In this document: positions 45,201 through 57,200 of the stretch, in pieces
How positions within the stretch are numbered: position 1 is the first letter of the stretch
Layout of the letters: the number at the start of each line of letters is the position of its first letter
NCBI GenBank assembly: GCA_031761405.1
Contig: JASEVX010000003.1
Span: forward strand, 142,422,700-142,486,699
Source: Serripes groenlandicus
Lineage: Eukaryota > Mollusca > Bivalvia > Cardiida > Cardiidae
DNA: 64,000 nucleotides
Reading direction: 5' to 3'
Position numbers and translations under genes: made by a program
The notes under the pieces: model-generated
Databases searched by the model: none
Told to the model about the DNA's origin: nothing
Seen by the model: only the letters and a program-made list of their open reading frames with translations

Positions 45201-48200
45201 CTTATATATGATATAAGATGTGCGCATAGAAGTCTGCTTGTTTAACGTGGGTAGGAGTTAAGATAAACTGTAGACAAAACTTCTTCTCTCTGTAAATGAA
45301 AGAGGTATGTTTAGAAAATCAAAACGCCTTAGTTCATTTTTGGAGATTCAAAGAATCATGGTATTTTATAAAATACATTTCAGAGGTCACACCTTCAATA
45401 AGTTCCGCGCCATTGTCTTCAAGCAGCGCATCGAGTTCAGCTGTGAAATCAAGTTCTTCAAGTAGCGAATCAGTGTCAAGCCAGAGAACTTCGCAATCAA
45501 CTGTAAGCAGTTTCAGTCCATCTTCATTGTCCAGTCATGGTACATCTGTATCCAGTACAGGATCTACAAGTAGTGCGTTCCAACCTTCAGTGTCCAGTCA
45601 GGGTACATCTGTATCCAGCATAGGGTCTGCAAGCAGTTCTATTCCACCGTCAGAATCGAGTCAGGGTACATCTGTATCTAGCACAGGGTCGGCAAGCAGT
45701 TCGATCCCACCTTCAGTGTCCAGTCAAGGTACATCTGTATCCAGCACAGGGTCTGAAATTAGTTCGATCTCAATTTCAGAGTCGAGCCAGGGTACATCTG
45801 TTTCCAGCACAGGGTCTGAAAGCAGTTCGATTCCAACTTCAGAGTCGAGTCAGGGTACATCTGTATCCAGCACAGGATCTGCAAGCAGTTCTTCAGAGTC
45901 GAGTCAGGGTACATCAGTATCCAGCTTAGGGTCAGCAAGCAGTTCCATCCCACCTTCAGTGTCCAGTCAGGGTACATCTGTATCTAGCATTGGGTCTGCA
46001 AGCAGCTCTTTACCACCGTCTGTGTCGAGTCAGGGTACATCTCTATCCAGCATTGGTACTGCAAGCAGCTCTTTCCCACCTTCAGTGTCGAGTCAGGGTA
46101 CATCTGTATCCAGCACAGGAACTGCAAGCAGTTCTTCAGTGTCGAGTCAGGGTACATCTCTATCCAGTACAGGGTCTGCAAGCAGTTCGATCTCAACTTC
46201 AGTGTCCAGTCAGGGTACATCTGTATCCAGCACAGGGTCTGCAAGCAGTTCCATTCCAACTTCAGTGTCGAGTGAAGGTACATCTGTATCTAGCATTGGG
46301 TCTGCAAGCAGCTCTTTCCCACCGTCTGTGTCGAGTCAGGGTACATCTGTATCCAGCATTGGTACTGCAAGCAGCTCTTTCCCACCTTCAGTTTCCAGTC
46401 AGGGTACATCTGTATCTAGCATTGGGTCTGCAAGCAGCTCTTTCCCACCGTCTGTGTCGAGTCAGGGTACATCTGTATCCAGCATTGGTACTGCAAGCAG
46501 CTCTTTCCCACCTTCAGTGTCCAGTCAGGGTACATCTGTATCTAGCATTGGGTCTGTAAGCAGCTCTTTCCCACCGTCTGTGTCGAGTCAGGGTACATCT
46601 GTATCCAGCATTGGTACTGCAAGTAGCTCTTTCCCACCTTCAGTGTCCAGTCAGGGTACATCTGTATCTAGCATTGGGTCTGCAAGCAGTTCTTTCCCAC
46701 CGTCAGTGTCGAGTCAGGGTACATCTGTATCCAGCATTGGGTCTGCAAGCAGCTCTTTCCCATCTTCAGTGTCCAGTCAGGGTAAATCTGTATCTAGCAC
46801 AGGCTTAGTAAGCAGTTCGATCCAATCTTCAGAGTCGAGTCAGGGTACATCTGTATCCAGCACAGAGTCTACAAGCAGTTCTTCAGTGTCAAGTCAGAGT
46901 ACATCTGTATCCACCTTAGGGTCAGCAAGCAGTTCGTTTCCTATTTCAGAGTCGAGTCAGGTTTCATCTGTATCCAGCATAGGGTCTACAAGCAGCTCTT
47001 TCCCACCTTCAGTCTCCAGTCAGGGTACATCTGTATCCAGCATTAGTTCTGCAAGCAGCTCTTTCCCACCTTCAGTGTCCAGTCAGGGTACATCTGTATC
47101 CAGCACAGTGTCAGTGAGCAGTTCGATCCCAGCTTCAGAGTCGAGTCAGGGTACATCTGTATCTAGCATTGGGTCTGCAAGCAGTTCCTTCTCACCGTCA
47201 GTTTCGAGTCAGGGTACATCTGTATCCAGCTTAGGGTCAGCAAGCAGCTCTTTCCCACCTTCAGCGTCTAGTCAGGGTACATCTGTATCCAGCTTAGTGT
47301 CAGCAAGCAGTTCCATCCCACCTTCAGAGTCGAGTCAGGGTACATCTGTTTCTAGCACAGGGTCTGAAAGCAGTTCGATCCAATCTTCAGAGTCGAGTCA
47401 GGGTACATCTGTATCCAGCTTAGGGTCAGCAAGCAGTTCCATCCCACCTTCAGTGTCCAGTCAGGGTACATCTGTATCTAGCATTGGGTCTGCAAGCAGC
47501 TCTTTACCACCGTATGTGTCGAGTCAGGGTACATCTGTATCCAGCATTGGTACTGCAAGCAGCTCTTTCCCACCTTCAGAGTCGAGTCAAGGTACATCTG
47601 TTTCCAGCACAGGGTCTGAAAGCATTTCGATCCCAACTTCGGAATCGAGTCAGGGTACATCTGTATCCAGTACAGGGTCTGCAAGAAGTTCGATCGCAAC
47701 TTCAGTGTCCAGTCAGGGTACATCTATACCCAGCAAAGGATCTGCAAGCAGTTCGTCAGTGTCGAGTCAGGGTACATCTGTATCCAGCATTGGTACTGCA
47801 AGCAGCTCTTTCCCACCTTCAGTGTCCAGTCAGGGTACATCTGTATCTAGCATTGGGTCTGCAAGCAGCTCTTTACCACCGTCTGTGTCGAGTCAGGGTA
47901 CATCTGTATCCAGCATTGGTACTGCAAGCAGCACTTTCCCACCTTCAGAGTCGAGTCAGGGTACATCTGTATCCACCTTAGGGTCAGCAAGCAGTTCGTT
48001 TCCTATTACAGAGTCGAGTCAGGTTTCATCTGTATCCAGCATAGGGTCTACAAGCAGCTCTTTCCCACCTTCATTCTCAAGTCAGGGTACATCTGTATCC
48101 AGCATTGGTTCTGCAAGCAGCTCTTTCCCACCTTCAGTGTCCAGTCAGGGTACATCTGTATCCAGCACAGTGTCAGTGAGCAGTTCGATCCCAGCTTCAG

Positions 48201-51200
48201 AGTCGAGTCAGGGTACATCTGTATCTAGCATTGGGTCTGCAAGCAGTTCCTTCTCACCGTCAGTTTCGAGTCAGGGTACATCTGTATCCAGCTTAGGGTC
48301 AGCAAGCAGCTCTTTCCCACCTTCAGCGTCTAGTCAGGGTACATCTGTATCCAGCTTAGGGTCAGAAAGCAGTTCCATCCCACCTTCAGAGTCGAGTCAG
48401 GGTACATCTGTTTCTAGCACAGGGTCTGAAAGCAGTTCGATCCAATCTTCAGAGTCGAGTCAGGGTACATCGGTATCCAGCTTAGGGTCAGCAAGCAGTT
48501 CCATCCCACCTTCAGTGTCCAGTCAGGGTACATCTGTATCTAGCATTGGGTCTGCAAGCAGCTCTTTACCACCGTCTGTGTCGAGTCAGGGTACATCTGT
48601 ATCCAGCATTGGTACTGCAAGCAGCTCTTTCCCACCTTCAGGGTCGAGTCAGGGTACATCTGTTTCCAGCACAGGGTCTGAAAGCATTTCGATCCCAACT
48701 TCGGAGTCGAGTCAGGGTACATCTGTATCCAGTACTGGGTCAGCAAGCAGTTCGTTTCCTATTTCAGAGTCGAGTCAGGTTTCATCTGTATCCAGCATAG
48801 GGTCTACAAGCAGCTCTTTCCCACCTTCAGTCTCCAGTCAGGGTACATATGTATCCAGCATTGGTTCTGCAAGCAGCTCTTTCCCACCTTCAGTGTCCAG
48901 TCAGGGTACATCTGTATCCAGCACAGTGTCAGTGAGCAGTTCGATCCCAGCTTCAGAGTCGAGTCAGGGTACATCTGTATCTAGCATTGGGTCTGCAAGC
49001 AGTTTCTTCTCACCGTCAGTTTCGAGTCAGGGTACATCTGTATCCAGCTTAGGGTCAGCAAGCAGCTCTTTCCAACCTTCAGCGTCTAGTCAGGGTACAT
49101 CTGTATCCAGCTTAGGGTCAGTAAGCAGTTCCATCCCACCTTCAGAGTCGAGTCAGGGTACATCAGTTTCTATCACAGGGTCTGAAAGCAGTTCGATCCA
49201 ATCTTCAGAGTCGAGTCAGGGTACATCTGTATCCAGCTTAGGGTCAGCAAGCAGTTCCATCCCACCTTCAGTGTCCAGTCAGGGTACATATGTATCTAGC
49301 ATTGGATCTGCAAGCAGCTCTTTACCACCGTCTGTGTCGAGTCAGGGTACATCTGTATCCAGCATTGGTACTGCAAGCAGCTCTTTCCCACCTTCAGAGT
49401 CGAGTCAAGGTACATCTGTTTCCAGCACAGGGTCTGAAAGCATTTCGATCCCAACTTCGGAAACGAGTCAGGGTACATCTGTATCCAGTGCAGTGTCTGC
49501 AAGAAGTTCGATCACAACTTCAGTGTCCAGTCAGGGTACATCTATATCCAGCACAGGATCTGCAAGCAGTTCGTCAGTGTCGAGTCAGGGTACATCTGTA
49601 TCAATCATTGGTACTGCAAGCAGCTCTTTCCCACCTTCAGTGTCCAGTCAGGGTACATCTGTATCTAGCATTGGGTCTGCAAGCAGCTCTTTACCACCGT
49701 CTGTGTCGAGTCAGGGTACATCTGTATCCAGCATTGGTACTGCAAGCAGCACTTTCCCACCTTCAGAGTCGAGTCAGGGTACATCTGTATCCACCTTAGG
49801 GTCAGCAAGCAGTTCGTTTCCTATTTCAGAGTCGAGTCAGGTTTCATCTGTATCCAGCATAGGGTCTACAAGCAGCTCTTTCCCACCTTCATTCTCCAGT
49901 CAGGGTACATCTGTATCCAGCATTGGTTCTGCAAGCAGCTCTTTCCCACCTTCAGTGTCCAGTCAGGGTACATCTGTATCCAGCACAGTGTCAGTGAGCA
50001 GTTCGATCCCAGCTTCAGAGTCGAGTCAGGGTACATCTGTATCTAGCATTGGGTCTGCAAGCAGTTCCTTCTCACCGTCAGTTTCGAGTCAGGGTACATC
50101 TGTATCCAGCTTAGGGTCAGCAAGCAGCTCTTTCCCACCTTCAGCGTCTAGTCAGGGTACATATGTATCCAGCTTAGGGTCAGAAAGCAGTTCCATCCCA
50201 CCTTCAGAGTCGAGTCAGGGTATATCTGTTTCTAGCACAGGGTCTGAAAGCAGTTCGATCCAATCTTCAGAGTCGAGTCAGGGTACATCAGTATCCAGCT
50301 TAGGGTCAGCAAGCAGTTCCATCCCACCTTCAGTGTCCAGTCAGGGTACATCTGTATCTAGCATTGGGTCTGCAAGCAGCTCTTTACCACCGTCTGTGTC
50401 GAGTCAGGGTACATCTGTATCCAGCATTGGTACTGCAAGCAGCTCTTTCCCACCTTCAGAGTCGAGTCAGGGTACATCTGTTTCCAGCACAGGGTCTGAA
50501 AGCATTTCGATCCCAACTTCGGAGTCGAGTCAGGGTACATCTGTATCCAGTACTGGGTCTGCAAGAAGTTCGATCACAACTTCAGTGTCCAGTCAGGGTA
50601 CATCTATATCCAGCACAGGATCTGCAAGCAGTTCGTCAGTGTCGAGTCAGGGTACATCTGTATCCAGCATTGGTACTGCAAGCAGCTCTTTCCCACCTTC
50701 AGTGTCGAGTCAGGGTACATCTGTATCCAGCATTGGGTCTGCAAGCAGCTCTTTCCCACCTTCAGTGTCCAGTCAGGGTACATCTGTATCCAGCTTAGGG
50801 TCAGCAAGCAGCTCTTTCCCACCTTCAGCGTCTAGTCAGGGTACATATGTATCCAGCTTAGGGTCAGAAAGCAGTTCCATCCCACCTTCAGAGTCGAGTC
50901 AGGGTACATCTGTTTCTAGCACAGGGTCTGAAAGCAGTTCGATCCAATCTTCAGAGTCGAGTCAGGGTACATCAGTATCCAGCTTAGGGTCAGCAAGCAG
51001 TTCCATCCCACCTTCAGTGTCCAGTCAGGGTACATCTGTATCTAGCATTGGGTCTGCAAGCAGCTCTTTACCACCGTCTGTGTCGAGTCAGGGTACATCT
51101 GTATCCAGCATTGGTACTGCAAGCAGCTCTTTTCCACCTTCAGAGTCGAGTCAGGGTACATCTGTTTCCAGCACAGGGTCTGAAAGCATTTCGATCCCAA

Positions 51201-54200
51201 CTTCGGAGTCGAGTCAGGGTACATCTGTATCCAGTACTGGGTCTGCAAGAAGTTCGATCACAACTTCAGTGTCCAGTCAGGGTACATCTATATCCAGCAC
51301 AGGATCTGCAAGCAGTTCGTCAGTGTCGAGTCAGGGTACATCTGTATCCAGCATTAGTACTGCAAGCAGCTCTTTCCCACCTTCAGTGTCGAGTCAGGGT
51401 ACATCTGTATCCAGCATTGGGTCTGCAAGCAGCTCTTTCCCACCTTCAGTGTCCAGTCAGGGTACATCTGTATCCAGCTTAGGGTCAGCAAGCAGCTCTT
51501 TCCCACCTTCAGCGTCTAGTCAGGGTACATATGTATCCAGCTTAGGGTCAGAAAGCAGTTCCATCCCACCTTCAGAGTCGAGTCAGGGTACATCTGTTTC
51601 TAGCACAGGGTCTGAAAGCAGTTCGATCCAATCTTCAGAGTCGAGTCAGGGTACATCAGGATCCAGCTTAGGGTCAGCAAGCAGTTCCATCCCACCTTCA
51701 GTGTCCAGTCAGGGTACATCTGTATCTAGCATTGGGTCTGCAAGCAGCTCTTTCCCACCGTCTGTGTCGAGTCAGGGTACATCTGTATCCAGCATTGGTA
51801 CTGCAAGCAGTTCTTTCTCACCTTCAGTGTCCAGTCAGGGTACATCTGTATCTAGCACAGGTTCAGTAAGCATTTCGATCCCATCTTCAGAGTCGAGTCA
51901 GAGTACATCTATATCCAGTACAGAGTCTGCCAGCAGTTTTTCAGTGTCAAGTCAGAGTACATCTGTATCCACCTTAGGGTCAGCAAGTAGTTCGTTCCCT
52001 ATTTCGGAGTCGAGTCAGGTTCCATCTGTATCCAGCATAGGGTCTACAATCAGCTCTTCCCGTCCTTCAGTGTCGAGTCAAGTTACATCTGTATCCAGCA
52101 TTGGGTCTGCAAGCAGCTCTTTCCCACCTTCAGTGTCCAGTCAGGGTACATCTGTTTCCAGCACAGTGTCAGTGAGCAGTTCGATCCCATCTTCAGAGTC
52201 GATTCAGGGTACATCTGTATCTAGCATTGGGTCTGCAAGTAGCTCTTACCCACCGTCAGTGTCGAGTCAGGGTACATCTGTATCCAGCATTGGGTCTGCA
52301 AGCAGCTCTTTCCCACCTTCAGTGTCCAGTCAGGGTACATCTGTATCTAGCACAAGGTCTGTAAGTAGTTCGATCCCACCTTCAGAGTCGAGTCAGGGTA
52401 CATCTGTATCTAGCATTGGATCTGCAAGCAGCTCTTTCCCACCTTCAGTCTCCAGTCAGGGTACATCTGTATCAAGCATTGGGTCTGCAAGCAGCTCTTT
52501 CCCACCTTCAGTGTCCAGTCAGGGTACATCTGTATCTAGCACAGGGTCTGCAAGCAGTTCGATCCCACCGTCAGTGTCCAGTCAGGGTACATCTGTATCC
52601 AGCACAGGATCTGCAAGCAGTTCTTCAGTGTCGAGTCAGGTTACATCTACATCCAGTACAGGGTCTGCAAGCAGTTCAATCCCAACGTCAGTGTCCAGTC
52701 AAGGTCCATCTGTATCTAGCACAGGGTCTGAAAGCATTTCATCAGTGTCGAGTCAAGGTACATCTGTATCCAGCATTGGGTCTGCAAGCAGCTCTTTCCC
52801 ACCTTCAGTGTCTAGTCAGGGAACATCTGTATCCAGCATTGGGTCTGCAAGCAGCTCTTTCCCACCTTCAGTTTCAAGTCAGGGTACATCTGTATCCAGC
52901 ACAGGGTCTGCAAGCAGTTCGATCCGACCTTCAGCAACCAGTCAGGGCACATCAGTATCAAGCATAGGGTCTGCAAGCAGTTTGATCCCATCTTCAGTGT
53001 CTAGTCGAGGTACATCTGTATCCAGTATAAGGACTGCAAGCAGTTCGACTCAACCTTCAGTGTCAAGTCAGGGTTCATCTGTATTCAACACAAGGACTGC
53101 AAGCATTTCGACCCCACCCTCAGTGTCCAGTCAGGGTACATCTGTATCCAGTATAGGGTCTTCAAGCAAATCGATCCCACCTTCAGCTTCGACCCAGGGT
53201 ACATCTCTATCCAGCATAGGATCTGCAAGCAGTTCGAGCCCTTCTTCTGTATCTAGTCAGAGTACACCAGTATCAAGCTCAAGTTCTGTAAGCAGTCTGA
53301 GCCTACTTTCATCTTCTTCCTATTCATCGAGTTCAACATTCATTTCATTGACGGAATTAAGTTCTAGTTCAAGTTCTTCAACAGCAAGCTCTACAACTCA
53401 AACAGTTTCAAGACAAAGCAGTGTATATTCATCACAAGAAGAAAGCTCGTCTATTCCCACAACAACATTTGGTAAGTGATTTATTTGTTGTGATTTGGAA
53501 CATGTTGTAAAGAATCAATAACCATAGCGGTTTAGGAACAGTTTTGAATGTTAGTCAAATTCAAATCTCTTTGTTAATAGAGTAAAGTATATATACCAAT
53601 ATGCGAATGAAAAAATGTGTTTAAAGCTGTCCATTTAAAGGTTTTACATTTTTACAATTGTAAACTGGTATTCATCTAAGGAAGTGTAAACTCATTATTA
53701 TGAAAGAGCTTTAAAATATCTTTGTTTAAAGTTGTATTTTGCCAGAGAAGTTTATGGTGGCTTTGTTTCATTTTTATTTCTGTCAATCTACATTAATGTC
53801 AAGTACTCATCATTTCGTATTTTACCGTTTGTCTAGAATGATTTGTTTTTCGTGTATGATCAAGAACCTATTACAAACGAACAAGCAAAAAGAATAAAAA
53901 CAAGTTTACTAAATGTCTCATTACACCATTATTAATTACAATAAATCATGTTTGTATCTTCATTTACCTACGGGTTTCCCAAGTTCGTGAACAGAAGTAT
54001 TACAAATAACTTCACTGTCGAGTACTAAATCAATCTTTAGACATCAGCAAATAGTGACACACTTCTCAATCATTCATGGGGGGAACAAACGAAAATGAAG
54101 ACGTAAGGAAACAAGGTAGATCACGAAGTCGGAAGGCTGTACGATTGTTCTGATCACGTTATTAGATACAGGTAATATATTAATATATGGATCAATGACT

Positions 54201-57200
54201 TAAGTGTTTTTAAGACAATAAATACATTTCGATTTATATATAATTACAGAGTCTTGTGAGAAGAATTCGGTTGATGTTCGGTCGGACGACGTCACGGTTT
54301 CATCTGAACCTCCATCGGACTCTGGTTATCGTTCTCTTAGCGGATCTGAAACGCCTTTCAGACTCGAACCTGTCGACCGCAAAATTGAGCTGATTTTCAC
54401 AATAGCATCTGAAATCGAAGTTGAAGTTAATTCAGTTGAGCTTAAATCACAATATGCATCTGAAATAACAGTTGAGCAGTTCCAAGATGGTGAACCAAAT
54501 CCGGTGTATTTTGAGGTAAATATTACCGGAATATGTCACACCTTCAACCCCTAACAGACATACTGACGATATTTGACGCTTCTGCAACATACATTTTTTT
54601 TAAATATTGTGGCACAAAGAGAAATATTTATAATTGGCAATTTCTCCTTTTGCCACAACAATTTCAAGCCTTTTCAATAATGATAGTTTTATATATGATT
54701 TTTTTTCCATATCCTTGCTTCAAACTCGTTTGCTGCAGATGTGTTGTATGTGGGAAAGGGTTTAGCTATGTTTACCAGTTACATGAAGCCAAACACCTTA
54801 AAACATGAGCGTGTTCTTCTTATTTTATGTTATAGGTTGATATTCACAAATTGTTATCTATCATCCAAATTATCCACTAATGCCAATATGTTTTTAGATT
54901 TCGGTCCTTTTATCGAGTTAATTGACAAAATATCATACATGCCCTTGTCACACCTTTTTATTTGTTCCCATGGTATCTTCCGTGCCTTACATACTTTCAG
55001 TTATATCACAGAGTTCGTGCTCCTTTAAAAGGAGTATGGTTCAGGTAACATGATACCGCCTTACCTAGCCAATGGTTGAAGACAACTTTGGTCCTTTTCT
55101 AGTTTAAGATCAGCTTACAGCCTCCTACAGTATTATCAGTATTTTGACGCTGAACTTGAAGAGTCTTTAATTGTGGAATTACTTGATACTGAACAGTGCA
55201 AATCCTAATCAGAATAATGGTATCTGGGTCTACACTAGTGAATGCCCGTGTATTTGCTCCGTGACTTATTTTCCAAGTATCTTTATGAACCTACCGCGAA
55301 TCGACTCACGATTTACACGTACACTCTTAGGGTGCTGAACTCTAAATGCAGGTCAACATTTTGAAATGTTGAAAACTTTTTGCAAAAGCTGCAAAAAAGG
55401 ACATCAAATTAAGCATTACATGTTTCAGAACTATTTTGGCAGTAAATGTTGAAATAAACATTCAAGAAAATGTACAAAATTAGGCTGACTGGGGTTATGA
55501 CTACACTGTACAAATGAAGCATAGGAGATCTTTATTCAGATGTTTTTTGTAATAAAAGTGTCTTTAATATTCAAACCCATCTCACAAAAATGATTCTAAT
55601 ATTTTTTGAAAACATTTGAACAGTTTTAAACTTTTTACTTTATTATCTATTTTTTGGAGTCCAGCACCTTTTAGGCAGTGTTCACTTATGACATGGCATT
55701 CGAGTCCGTCAATGGGAAAAGTACAGGTCGATTTGTGTGACCAGTATAGATCATATCTGCCTGTGCAAGATCGAAATTGTTCACTTATTACCTACACAAG
55801 CTTGTTCAGTGTTTCTATCATCTTGTGTAGATGTCAATAAGACTGATCACTTGTACAGGCTAATCTGAACCTGTAGTGTCCAGAAATTTCTATTTGTACT
55901 TTTATCCCATGGACCGGATCAGATTATCAAATGTATGTAACTACTATGTGGCGCTTTAACCTTTAACACCCCCCCCCCCCCCCCCCCCCCACACACACAC
56001 ATAATACTAATCTGCAGCAGACGACTTTGAAAGCATCTTGACATTTTAACGAAAGTATGATCATTGATTGCATAAAGGTGAAAACATAATTGGAAATTTC
56101 CCCTTTTGAAATGATGTTTTCAAAATCGTCTACTGTAGAGGCGTCAGAAAGCTCCTATATGTGGAAAAGAGTTAACTCTCTGGTTTCAAAGTGTGTTAAA
56201 TGGGCGATGTCTTACATTAGCATAAATCACACTCATAAGCAATACAGAATAGTATATATTGAGTGATTACTCCTTTCCCATATACAATAAATCTGCAGTA
56301 GACGACTTTGAAAGCACCTAGCTAAAAATATAATGCGGCAAATGGAGAAATTGCTCATTATGATCAAATTTCCTTTTGCAAAAATGATTTAAAAAATCGT
56401 CTGCTTTATAGGCGTCATAATGAGTCTGAAAAGGTAGATATCGCCCATACAGGCAAATGAGATTCGCATTAAAATCACGACTTTAACAGTTTTTCAATTG
56501 CATTTCAGAGTCAGACTGATGTTTTCGATGGACAATTACTAGACTTTAATCTCTATGGATCTCTTGGTAATGTGATTAAACTCACAGCTTATCTCAGACC
56601 CGATGTAGAGGAAGGGACTAAAATAACGATATCCGATGTGCTTATTGACGCTTGCTATAAACCATTAGGTATGTATGTATATGTACACTACCGTTGGGGT
56701 CTTGTTGCATCCCCGTTTTGGTATAACATAATGGGGTAATGGAAGGGAACATATTGGCTTACACTTTTAGTCTTTTGTCAGAAGTTACATTTTTGTCTGT
56801 TTTAAGTTTAGACCGCACGAGAGGACTATGGACAGAATGTGCTAATAAACACAAACTCACTAGAGCTTTGCCTTTGTGCGGAAGCAACAAGATCCCTTAT
56901 GCCAGTCGTGGCTCATATATAATGACTGCAAATAGATGTTTGTTAAGGGTTTAAGACAATGCTCAAGATAAAAATACCAGAAATTTGAAAGCATTTCGAT
57001 ACTTATTAATCTGCGTTTTAACTTGCGATTTGTTTTAGTTTAAACTGATTTAATTTACATCGATTACGAAACAAGCCTTCAGATTATATTAATCCCGCTC
57101 TATGTCTGCTTCCTGGAGAATGAACCAGTACTTGCGCCGTTTGTGTTGAAAAATCCCAAAGTCAAAATCCGCTCATCACGGGACTCGAACCCGGGACCTT

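Noticed and set aside
45296..45383. Methionine at 45296 as the start of a separate mucin gene
   Set aside because: The stretch to 45383 is intron-like and ends in a good acceptor (ATTTCAG). The downstream frame joins the module 9 exon in phase, and no promoter or signal peptide is visible.
45759..52967. Many open frames of 65-190 residues on both strands across the giant mucin exon
   Set aside because: They are other-frame and antisense readings of the 63-bp repeat. Their own regularity is that of the repeat, and the frame that ties into the flanking exons by splice phase is the Ser-rich one.
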